Of a stretch of 64,000 bases of DNA, positions 1 to 8,006 are shown in pieces; position 1 is the stretch's first letter; each line of letters begins with the position of its first letter. A model generated the notes under the pieces. The model was not told the DNA's origin, searched no databases, and saw only the letters and a list, made by a program, of their open reading frames with translations. Position numbers and translations under genes: made by a program. The DNA is from NVTR01 sp965237505 (lineage in GTDB: Bacteria; Pseudomonadota; Alphaproteobacteria; Rhodobacterales; Rhodobacteraceae), in NCBI GenBank assembly GCA_965237505.1, contig CBDEFR010000009.1:1-64000 (forward strand), in the 5' to 3' direction.

Positions 1-104
1 AAGCTGCATGCTCATCCGTAGGCCTCTAAGCCTTGATACAGGGCGAGGTGTATGAGGCATCTCGGAGCGGTGGCTGTTTCCACCTTCCTCGAAAGGAGGC
101 CGGT

Positions 105-236
105 ATGGCATCAACGAGGAAGATTGGTCGAAGTGCCAAGACCGGTAAGTATATCCCGGTTAAGGAAGCACAGCGGCGGCCCAGTACGACCGTCGTTGAG
201 ACCATCAAGACGAAGCCGAAACCGAAAGGCAAGTAG
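105..236 (+). CDS. Small basic conserved protein, 43 aa, function unknown
   Basis: The ATG at 105 follows a strong Shine-Dalgarno (AAAGGAGG, 92-99) at ideal spacing, so it is preferred over an in-frame start at 33. The peptide is very basic (many Lys and Arg, ending in a KPKPKGK tail) and carries a RSAKTG...VKEAQRRPSTTVVET pattern. I recall this pattern from many short hypothetical proteins of proteobacterial chromosomes and plasmids; no function is known to me. A good hairpin terminator follows 20 bp downstream, so it is probably a self-contained transcription unit. An IS1202/ISNCY-type element begins about 110 bp downstream. Confidence 0.7.
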   Translation: MASTRKIGRSAKTGKYIPVKEAQRRPSTTVVETIKTKPKPKGK

Positions 237-255
237 GCAGAGGCTTCGAACACCG

Positions 256-290
256 GAGGGCGGTCGAGGAAACTCGGCCGCCCTCTTTCT
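256..290 (+). terminator. Rho-independent terminator after the small basic protein gene
   Basis: A 13-bp stem (256-268 with 273-285, one G-T pair) closes a GAAA tetraloop and is followed by TTTCT. It lies 20 bp after the stop codon of the preceding gene. Confidence 0.8.
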
Positions 291-584
291 ATGGAGCATG
301 TTACCCCGACTCGACTGGACTTGGCAATACAATTGTAGTCCAATGTCGGTAACACGCGATATGTCCGGTTTATGTACCAGATGATCTGTCCGGTTTTAGA
401 ACGCCTCCAAGCCATGGAGGGAGGCGATGCGTCGGACGGAGCAGGTACAGGGACTGAGATTGATGAAGTTCGAGGAGGTTTACGGGTGCACCCATCGGGG
501 TGGCTTGAGCCAGGCGGAGGCGGCGGAGGTTTTGGGTGTCTCGGAGCGCACCTTCCGGCGCTGGCGCGACCGCTACGAGGCGGA

Positions 585-1795
585 CAGGGGAATCGCATGA
601 AGGTTATGTCCGGAGAATTTGCAGTAAGAACCGATTGTTCCATCCGGCCTTTTTGCGCATGACCCTGAGCGATTTTTTATCTTTTGCCTTGTTGAGCAGA
701 TTCATTGCCATGTGTTTGATGACGGCAAAATTCTTGGGGCCGTGATCCTTACGAACACGGCTGTCATCATCGCGGAATGTGACGTCGAGCACCCAGTGGA
801 GGCGGTTTTCAATCCCCCAATGGGAGCGTACCGCATGGGCAAAGCGCGGCGCATCTTTCGGTAGAGACGAGATGAAGTATCGGGTTTGTTGTGTTGTTTT
901 CCCGTTGCTTTCACGGATCGAGACAACGCGACCAATACTGGTCAGGCCCGCCCAACCCGGATGGCGCTCTTGCAGCCATTCTATGGTGTCACTCTGGGTG
1001 TAGGTCCGGGTCTCAATCCGACCTTTATCGCCATCAACAGTCTGTAACGACGCAGTATTTTCATGCTCCCTCTCTTCAAACCACAGTTTCACATCCTCAA
1101 AAAGGCTGCTCTGATTTCCCTTGAGCGCCAGCACGTAGTCGGCCCCCTTGTCGCGGATTTTGCAGGCAATCTGGCGTTGGCACCCCATCGCGTCCAGCGT
1201 CACGATCGCGCCCTCAACGTGGAGCAAATCCAAGAGCAATGGAATGTCCTTGATCTCGTTCTTTTTGTGCGCACTTGCCCGCTGACCCAGTACCAGACGC
1301 AGATCATCACAGTAGGCCGAGATCAAATGCAGAGGTGTTTCACCACCGGCCTTTGACCCGCGCATCGTCTTGCCATCGACGGCCACAATCGAGCCTTCAA
1401 CGCGTCCCGCCAGGCCAGCAGCCCATTGCGCAAAGGCTGTACTGAACTTCTCCGGATCAAGCAGCCGAAACACCGTTGAAAGCGTGTCATGCGAGGGAAT
1501 GCCGTGCTCAAAAGGGGCCAATTTGCGCAGAAACTTCAGCTTTTCTTCACCATATTCGACAATATCAACGACACTCTCGCCGCCCGAGACCACCGCACAC
1601 AGGCTTAAAAGCAGGATCTCATCAAGCGGGTAAAGCACCTTCGCCTGCTGGCGAGGGTCAGGGATGGCCGAAATAACAGATTGAAATGATGTAGTCTTTT
1701 CCAAAGCAAGTCCTCCAGATGCGTGTTCTGGTGACATTGAATCAGACGTTGATGCACGTAGCAAACACGGGCCAGCTATTCATGCGATACCCCTG
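585..1795 (-). mobile_element. ISAs1-family insertion sequence, copy 1 (1211 bp)
   Basis: It has 17-bp terminal inverted repeats (CAGGGGAATCGCATGAA at one end, CAGGGGTATCGCATGAA at the other). A perfect 10-bp target duplication, ACGAGGCGGA, lies at 575-584 and 1796-1805. Family members are known for 8-10 bp duplications. Another copy of the same length is at 8007-9217. Confidence 0.95.
604..1704 (-). CDS. ISAs1-family transposase, copy 1
   Basis: A DDE transposase of 366 residues if the TTG at 1704 is used. That TTG is preferred because GGAGG sits seven bases upstream; in-frame starts further upstream exist. Features typical of the family: the N-terminal IPDPRQ segment, VAVDGKTMRGS holding the first catalytic Asp, VTLDAMGCQRQIA holding the second, and the HWGIENRLHWVLDV motif near the C terminus. 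It is identical to the copy at 8098-9198 except for one residue (Arg in KDAPRFAHAV where the other has His). It appears intact and therefore potentially active. Confidence 0.9.
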   Translation of the reverse strand: MEKTTSFQSVISAIPDPRQQAKVLYPLDEILLLSLCAVVSGGESVVDIVEYGEEKLKFLRKLAPFEHGIPSHDTLSTVFRLLDPEKFSTAFAQWAAGLAGRVEGSIVAVDGKTMRGSKAGGETPLHLISAYCDDLRLVLGQRASAHKKNEIKDIPLLLDLLHVEGAIVTLDAMGCQRQIACKIRDKGADYVLALKGNQSSLFEDVKLWFEEREHENTASLQTVDGDKGRIETRTYTQSDTIEWLQERHPGWAGLTSIGRVVSIRESNGKTTQQTRYFISSLPKDAPRFAHAVRSHWGIENRLHWVLDVTFRDDDSRVRKDHGPKNFAVIKHMAMNLLNKAKDKKSLRVMRKKAGWNNRFLLQILRT

Positions 1796-3149
1796 ACGAG
1801 GCGGAGGGAGCCGACGGTCTACGACCGCCGCCTGGGCCGCCTCTCGGCGCGGCGCGCGCCGGTGGACGAGGTGGCGCGGGTGCTGGAGTTGTTCGACACC
1901 CGCTACTGGGACTTCACGGCCAAGCACTTCCACGAGAAGCTGGTGGCCGATCACGGCTTCAAGCGCAGCTACAACTGGCTGCGGCTGAGCTTGCAAGCCC
2001 ATGGGCGCAGGCGCGCGGCGCCCAGGCGTGGGGCGCACCGGCGCAAGCGGCCGCGCCGTGCCTTGCCCGGCATGATGTTGCACCAGGACGGCTCGAGCCA
2101 CGAGTGGGTCCCCGGTCGATGGTGGGACCTGATCGTCACCATGGACGATGCGACCAGCGATATCTACTCGGCCTTCTTCGTCGCCGAAGAGGGCACCATG
2201 TCGAGCTTCCAGGGGGTGTCCGAGGCGATCCGGGCCAAGGGCCTGTTCTGCTCGCTCTACGCCGACCGCGCCAGCCACTACTGGAACACGCCCGAGGCCG
2301 GCGGCAAGGTGGACAAGGACACCCCGACCCAGGTCGGCCGCGCCCTGGCGCAGCTCGGCATCGAGCTGATCCCGGCCTACTCGCCCGAGGCAAGGGGGCG
2401 CTCGGAGCGCATGTTCGGCACCTTGCAGAAGCGCCTGCCCCAGGAACTCAGGCTCGCCGGCATCACCGACATGGTCGAGGCCAACCGCTTCCTCAAGGAG
2501 GTCTTCCTGCCACAACACAACGCCCGCTTCGCGACCCCGGCCGAGGACCGGGGCACCGCCTTCGTCCCCTTCACCGGCGCGCTCGACGACATCCTGTGCA
2601 TCCACGAGGAACGCACCGTCTCAAACGACAACACGGTGCGCTACAAGCGCCTGGCACTTCAGATCCCCGCCGGCCGCCACCGACGCCATTACGTCAAGGC
2701 CAGGGTCCGCGTCCACGAATACCCCGACGGCACAATGGCCGTCTTCCATGGACCGCGATGTCTGGCGCGATACCACGCCGATGGCCAACCGATCGACTGC
2801 CAAACCCGCGAGGCCGCGTGACCCGCTTCGACGCGACCGACCGGCGCCCTGTGGAAAAGTGGACAGCCGCTCCGCGACCGACCACTTCCCCACAGGGCCA
2901 GAAACCGCAACAGAAGCGGTCAACTCATATGGTACATAAACCGGTCAACTCAGAATGTTCTCGACATACAATTGTAGTCCAATTGAAATACGATTGGATT
3001 GCAAGACAATGGCCGAGAACAAATCAGTCCAGCCACGGCTGTGAATCCCGGAGCAATACTGGACCACAGAAACGGTCGAATAATCTGACTGTCGCGGAGT
3101 AAAACTCCGCCATTCTGACGCCTGAGGCAAACGAGCTGAGGGCGGGGAG

Positions 3150-4621
3150 ATGTATTCTGTGGAATTGTACAGCCGGGTTCGGCGTGCGTGTCATGTCGGT
3201 GGGATGAGTGAGCGGGCGGCGGCCGGTCATTTCGGGATAGACCGCAAGACTGTGTCAAAAATTCTGAAGCATGCGGTGCCACCGGGGTATCGCAGGAATG
3301 GGCCACCAGCCCGTCCAAAGCTTGACCCGTTCATTCCGCTCATCAACCAGATATTGGAAGAGGATAAGTCGCGGCTCAAGAAGCAGCGGCATACGTCGAA
3401 GCGGATATATGAGCGTCTGCGTGATGAACATGGCTTCACCGGCGGGATCACGATTGTGACCGACTATGTGCGCGAGAAGAAGCGCGGACTCGGGAAGTGT
3501 TCGTGCCGCTGTCGCACGCGCCAGGCCACGCCCAGGTTGATTTTGGTGAGGCGCTTGGCGAGATTGGCGGGGTCGTGCGCAAGCTGCACTACTTTGCAAT
3601 GTCTCTGCCGCACTCGGACGCGTTCTTCATCAAGGCCTATCCGGCGGAGACAACCGAGGCCTTTTGCGATGGCCATGTCTCCGCCTTTGCGTTCTTCGGC
3701 GGCGTGCCGCTGTCAGGGCTCTACGACAACACCACGATCGCGGTGGCACGGATCCTCGGGGACGGAAAACGGCAACGAACCAGAACCTTTGCTGAGTTGC
3801 AGTCGCATTACCTGTTCGAAGACAGGTTCGGCCGTCCTGGCAAGGGCAACGACAAGGGTAATGTCGAAGGCACAATCGGTTATGGCCGGCGGAACTTCCT
3901 GGTGCCGATGCCGCGCTTCGACAGTTTCGATGACCTGAACGTCCGGCTGGAGGAGCAATGCCTCAAACGTCAGGATGAGGTTCTGCGGGGTCATTCCGAG
4001 ACTATCGGCGAGCGGCTGATGCGCGACCTCGACGCCCTGATGGCGCTGCCGCCTGTACCCTACGATGCCTGCGAGAAAGTCAGCACGCGGGCGACGTCGA
4101 TCTCGATGGTCCGCTATCGCAACAACGATTACTCGGTGCCGGTCGCCTGCGCTCATCACGAGGTTCAGGTCCGCGGCTATGTCCACGAGGTCGTCATCGG
4201 CTGCGGCGCCGAGGTGATCGCCTGCCACCAACGGTCCTATGAGAAGGCTGATATGGTCTTCGATCCGATGCACTTCCTGCCGCTGCTGGAACAGAAGGTT
4301 GGCGCGCTGGACCAGGCGGCACCGCTGCAGGGCTGGGACCTGCCAGGGGAGTTTGCCACCCTGCACCGGCTGCTGGAAGCGCGCATGGGCAAGAAGGGCA
4401 AGCGCGAATACGTCCAGGTTCTGCGGCTGCTTGAGAGCTTCGAGATGGCGCACGTCCACGGGGCTATCAAACAGTCGCTGGAACTGGGCGCGATCGGCTA
4501 CGCTGCGGTCAAGCATCTGGTGCTTTGCCGGATCGAGAGGCGCCCGCCACGGCTCGATCTCGATATCTACCCCTACCTGCCCAAAGCACTGGTCGAGACC
4601 ACCAAGCCGCGAGCTATATGA
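3150..4621 (+). pseudogene. istA: IS21 transposase IstA, frameshifted
   Basis: The N-terminal part (from ATG 3150, preceded by GGCGGGGAG) holds a helix-turn-helix (MSERAAAGHFGIDRKTVSKI) and runs to about 3485. The rest is in the next frame, beginning EVFVPLSHAPGHAQVDFGEA, with the catalytic DDE region and the C-terminal Mu-type domain intact to 4621. A single missing base near 3484 (CGCGGACTC where the protein family implies CGCCGGACTC) separates the halves. IstA is not normally made by frameshifting, so the element is probably dead or the base is a sequencing error. istB follows 22 bp downstream. Confidence 0.85.
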
Positions 4622-4643
4622 GCCTGATGACGCAGGTGCCGGC

Positions 4644-5396
4644 ATGACCGATACACCGCAGGTTCTGCTGCAGCATCACCTAAAAAAACTGCGCTTGCCG
4701 ACATTCCTGGGCGAATATTCCAAACTTGCGCAACAATGCGCTGCTGAGAAGAAGGATCACGTCCAGTATTTACTGCGGCTCTGCGAACTTGAACTGATAG
4801 AGCGGGAACGCCGGATGATCGAGCGGCGCATCAAGGCCGCGAAGTTTCCAGCCACCAAGAGCCTGGACAGCTTCGATTTCAAGGCGATCCCGTCACTCAA
4901 CAAGCCGCTCGTGCTGGAGCTGGCGCGCTGTGAATACATCGACAAATACCAGAACATCATTGCCCTGGGGCCAAGTGGCACCGGTAAAACCCATGTCGCA
5001 CTGGGGCTGGGATTGGCCGCCTGCCAGAAGGGCCTCAAGGTCCGCTTCATAACCGCCGCATCACTGGTTCACGAATTGATCGAAGCTGTCGATGAACGCC
5101 GCCTGCAGAGGTTCCAAAAACAACTCACCAGCCAGAACCTTCTGATCATTGACGAGCTGGGCTTTGTCCCCTTGAGCAAAACCGGCGCTAAGCTGCTCTT
5201 CGAAGTCATCTCCCAATGCTATGAACGCGGCTCCATAATCATCACCTCAAATCTGCCGTTCGACGAATGGACCGAAATATTCGGATCCGAGCGCCTCACC
5301 GGTGCGCTCCTGGATCGCCTCACCCACCACGTCCATATACTGGAGATGAACGGCGACAGCTTTCGGCTAAAACAGAGCCGAAACGCCAGAGCCTGA
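4644..5396 (+). CDS. istB: IS21 helper ATPase IstB
   Basis: A 250-residue AAA+ ATPase that in IS21 transposition regulates the transposase and target selection. Walker A is visible as GPSGTGKTH (about residues 110-118) and Walker B as LLIIDELGF. The C terminus has the SNLPFDEW and RLTGALLDRLTHH segments typical of IstB/DnaC-like proteins. The length is normal. The ATG at 4644 fits the family start (short N-terminal helical region before LPTFLGEY). Its partner istA is frameshifted. Confidence 0.93.
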   Translation: MTDTPQVLLQHHLKKLRLPTFLGEYSKLAQQCAAEKKDHVQYLLRLCELELIERERRMIERRIKAAKFPATKSLDSFDFKAIPSLNKPLVLELARCEYIDKYQNIIALGPSGTGKTHVALGLGLAACQKGLKVRFITAASLVHELIEAVDERRLQRFQKQLTSQNLLIIDELGFVPLSKTGAKLLFEVISQCYERGSIIITSNLPFDEWTEIFGSERLTGALLDRLTHHVHILEMNGDSFRLKQSRNARA

Positions 5397-5813
5397 ACCC
5401 GGTCTGAACTTGATGGATGTTGGCCTTTGGCCAACATGCGCCTTGTCACGCGTTAGCTTTATGGGGAGCACACCCAACAAGGCGCGGCACCTCAACTGGC
5501 CCACTTTTACTCCGGCGAATGGCCCCTTTTTACGCCGGGATTGACACACGGCTTCCGCCGGCCACACATGCCTATCTGCATGATTTGGCAGGTACCGGGG
5601 CCTACGGATCAAGCCCAACGGACGTTGCCCGGACCTTGATAGAGGATGGGATTAGGAATGCCCTAGCCCAAGGAATCATCAAGGTGAGGACGGCTCCCGA
5701 TTCGTCAGACTAGATAGACTCAAGGACGCCGTGCGCGGCCGCCCAATCACTCCGCAAGCGACTTAAATTAAAAGGATTTTCAAGATATTGAATCCGCAGA
5801 ACCGCTTCAGCCG

Positions 5814-6431
5814 TTGCGTTCACCGTCGAGTTGCTTCTTACTACTTGTCATTCATTTGGTTTACATTGATGATTCATACGAGAAGCCCTGTATGACATAC
5901 TCAGCGATTGCCGTCCCCGCGGTGGCGTGGAGAGATATCTTCGATGCTCTAAAGGGTTGGCGCCGTCAAATTAATGAAAGCGACGGTATCTTTGTTACCA
6001 AAGAACTACACGCCACTGATTTTTTGGCAGGGCGCGGACGCTTGGGACCGCACGTTGTCACGAAACATCGTCGCTCACAAATATTCTTCGGCGCTTTCAA
6101 ATTGCTCAACCGCACCGAAGGGATTCGCATTTTCAGCACCTGCCGCACTGATCACCCAGACTGGGCGTTCGAACGGTTACTTAACCGCATCAATAGGACG
6201 ATGAAAACCTGGGACAGCCAATGCATTTTGTTCTGCGATGAAGGCAACGAAGGCAAGTACACACGCCTTGCCCGTAAGATGGCCGTCCATAATCCAATCC
6301 CGAGCCGCTACGGGGCTTGGCCAGATACTGGCAGATCGACACGAAACATCCCCACCGAGCGGATTCTTGAAGACCCAATCTTCAAGAACTCTAAAAAGTC
6401 ATATTTTATCCCGCATTCCCCAAGTAGCTGA
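5814..6431 (+). pseudogene. DUF3800 domain protein, C terminus lost to an IS1380 element
   Basis: The product matches what I know of DUF3800 proteins: an acidic start VYIDDS, then SDGIFVTKELHATDF, GRGRLGPHVVTKHRR, AFERLLNRINR, FCDEGNEGKYTRLARKM and a RYGAWPDTG...IPTERILEDP stretch. Family members continue SYFIQ-ADF followed by roughly 35-40 more residues; here the frame ends PHSPSS at the terminal repeat of an IS1380-family element (from 6415). No ATG lies in front of the VYIDDS block; the coordinates start at a TTG and the true start is uncertain (an ATT stands where the family often has ATG). The biochemical function of DUF3800 is not established to my knowledge; a nuclease-like fold has been suggested. 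It is probably non-functional here. Confidence 0.8.
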
Positions 6432-6503
6432 CGGATTTGTTTTCATTCAAGCCCGTATTTGTGTTATATTACAGCAGGTTAATGTGGCGGAAGGTTTTAG
6501 ATC

Positions 6504-7856
6504 ATGGATCACCCAGAGGGTGCGGGCAAATCAGGTGGTGTCAGACTGGGTTTTGACCGTCGGGTACGGCTTGAGTTCCACGGTTCCAAGATCAGTTCTG
6601 ACGGCGGGTTGCTGCTGTATCGGGAATTGGATGAAGTGCTCAGCCTGCACGATATGGCTGGCGGTCTTCTCAAGGACGTGCGCAAGGGCCGCAATTGCGT
6701 TCACACCCTTGTCGGGCTTTTGCGTCAGTCTGTCTTTGGTCGCCTTGCTGGCTACGAGGACGTCAATGACGCGGAGCGTTTAGCGCTCGATCCGGTGATG
6801 CGCCAGATTGTGGGCGGACGGGCTGTTGATGAACAGGCAGCATCCGCGAGCCAGATGGGGCGGTTTGAGACTGAGGTTCTGGCAGTGAATGATAATCGCG
6901 CGGCACTTTCTGATCTGTCGGGACAGTGGATTGACGCGGTGCATGACCGCAAAGGGCTGAAGTACATCACACTGGACATGGACAGTTCTGTCAGCCCGAC
7001 CCACGGGGCACAGGAAGGAACCGCATGGAACGGGCACTTCGGCTGCATGTGTTATCATCCGCTCTTCATCTTCAACCAGTTTGGTCATCTGGAGCGCAGC
7101 GTCCTGCGCCATGGCAACGTCCATAGTGCCGATGGATGGAAAGCGCTTCTGGCTCCCGTCATCGCCCGCTATGCAAAGCGAGACCTGATGCGGTTCTTTA
7201 GGGCGGATGCCGCCTTTGCCATCCCGGAGCTGTACAAAGACCTTGAAGCGGCGGAATATTATTATGCTGTCCGCCTGAAGAAGAACGCTGTGTTGGAAAG
7301 TCGCATCGCGCATCGTCTCACCCGCCCAGTGGGGCGACCGTCAAAGACCAAGGTCAAACGCTTCTATGAAGAGTTCGAGTATCAGGCCCAAAGCTGGGAT
7401 AAGCCGCGCCGGGTGGTCGCCAAAATCGAGTGGCATCCGGACGAGTTGTTTCCCCGTTTGGGTTTCATCGTGACCAACCTGCCGATGGAGCCAGAGGAGG
7501 TTGTCCGCTTCTACAACCAGCGGGGCACGGCAGAGCAACACATCAAGGAGGGCAAGCAGGCCATCACCTGGACGCGACTGTCCTGCAAACGCTTTGCCAA
7601 CAACGAGGTGCGGCTTCAGCTTCACGCACTGGCCTATAACCTTGGCATCTTCTTGCAGGGCGTAGAACTGCCCGAGGAGGTGGCCGACTGGTCACTCACC
7701 AGTTTGCAGACCCGGCTTATCAAAACCGGCGCAAGAGTTGTTCGACACGCCCGTGCCATCACCTTCCAACTGGCTGAGGTTGCTATCAGTGGCTCCCTTT
7801 TCCAGGGCATCCTCAAAGCCATTCAGCGCCTACGCGCACCTCCATGTCCCGCATGA
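6504..7856 (+). CDS. IS1380-family transposase, copy 1
   Basis: A 450-residue DDE transposase, of normal length. Family hallmarks are LEFHGSKISSDGGLLLYREL near the N terminus, LDMDSSVSPTHGAQEG with a catalytic Asp in the middle, FRADAAFAIPELY, and the C-terminal YNQRGTAEQHIKEGK signature with the catalytic Glu. The frame is uninterrupted. A related but clearly different IS1380-family transposase lies at 34576-35925. Confidence 0.93.
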   Translation: MDHPEGAGKSGGVRLGFDRRVRLEFHGSKISSDGGLLLYRELDEVLSLHDMAGGLLKDVRKGRNCVHTLVGLLRQSVFGRLAGYEDVNDAERLALDPVMRQIVGGRAVDEQAASASQMGRFETEVLAVNDNRAALSDLSGQWIDAVHDRKGLKYITLDMDSSVSPTHGAQEGTAWNGHFGCMCYHPLFIFNQFGHLERSVLRHGNVHSADGWKALLAPVIARYAKRDLMRFFRADAAFAIPELYKDLEAAEYYYAVRLKKNAVLESRIAHRLTRPVGRPSKTKVKRFYEEFEYQAQSWDKPRRVVAKIEWHPDELFPRLGFIVTNLPMEPEEVVRFYNQRGTAEQHIKEGKQAITWTRLSCKRFANNEVRLQLHALAYNLGIFLQGVELPEEVADWSLTSLQTRLIKTGARVVRHARAITFQLAEVAISGSLFQGILKAIQRLRAPPCPA

Positions 7857-8006
7857 GCGCCATCGTCGCAATACCTCAACAAAAGCGGCAAAGTAGATGT
7901 GTCCAGAAATCGACGATACGGCGCGACAGGGGCAAAAAACAGGTACAGAGGCCCAGAACACAGACCAAAACATCAAAGTCACGCTCGACTGACCAAGGCA
8001 ACCAGC

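Larger units (their letters stand above)
427..2821 (+). pseudogene. IS1202/ISNCY-type transposase, copy A, disrupted
   Basis: The N-terminal part (427-584) encodes MRRTEQVQGLRLMKFEEVYG and a helix-turn-helix. The catalytic DDE/integrase part (1806-2821) carries the GMMLHQDGS, MDDATSDIYSAF and YSPEARGRSERMF segments and ends TREAA. The gene is split by an ISAs1-family element. Independently of that, copy A lacks two bases near 1819 (GGTCTACGA where the intact copy has GGTCTCTACGA), so it stays frameshifted even if the inserted element is excised. The intact copy is at 31884-33059 (391 aa). Confidence 0.9.
344..2966 (+). mobile_element. IS1202/ISNCY-type insertion sequence, copy A, interrupted by an ISAs1 element
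   Basis: The ends start TGTCGGTAACA and finish TGTTCTCGACA, matching the ends of the intact copy at 31740-33142. A 16-bp direct repeat (TACAATTGTAGTCCAA) at 328-343 and 2967-2982 is the target duplication; long duplications and TGT ends are what I know of the IS1202 group. Without the inserted ISAs1 element and its duplicated target the element is about 1402 bp. It landed about 26 bp upstream of the RHH-like gene at 3009, in what is probably its promoter: the duplicated target itself contains the palindrome TACAATTGTA. Confidence 0.9.
3040..5546 (+). mobile_element. IS21-family insertion sequence (about 2507 bp)
   Basis: The ends are TGTGAATCCCGG on the left and CCGGGATTGACA on the right, and the right end carries internal repeats of the same motif (for example ACTCCGGC and ACGCCGGG near 5510-5540), as is usual in IS21. 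A 6-bp direct repeat, CACGGC, at 3034-3039 and 5547-5552 is the target duplication. It carries istA (frameshifted) and istB. A 9-bp hairpin (ATGTTGGCC/GGCCAACAT, 5417-5437) follows istB. Confidence 0.9.
3009..5713 (+). pseudogene. Ribbon-helix-helix-like small protein gene split by an IS21 element
   Basis: Joining 3009-3039 to 5553-5713, that is removing the IS21-family element and one copy of its 6-bp duplication, restores one reading frame of 63 codons. It begins MAENKSVQPRLPPATHAYLH and ends RTAPDSSD. The segment TDVARTLIEDGIRNALAQG looks like the helical half of a ribbon-helix-helix or a related short DNA-binding fold. The next gene encodes a DUF3800 protein, so the pair may have been a small operon with a regulatory or antitoxin-like first gene; that role is inference. 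A palindrome, TACAATTGTA, lies just upstream and could be an operator. Copy A of the IS1202/ISNCY-type element sits in the same upstream region. Confidence 0.75.

Noticed and set aside
1742..2605. Long open frame antisense to the IS1202/ISNCY-type transposase (also at 32100-33116)
   Set aside because: It mirrors the transposase codons in a GC-rich gene, has no RBS, and the protein is a low-complexity shadow without family features.
2104..3102. Long plus-strand frame overlapping copy A of the transposase (and its mirror at 31696-33114)
   Set aside because: Arg/Pro/Gly-rich alternative-frame translation; the real product is the DDE transposase in the other frame.
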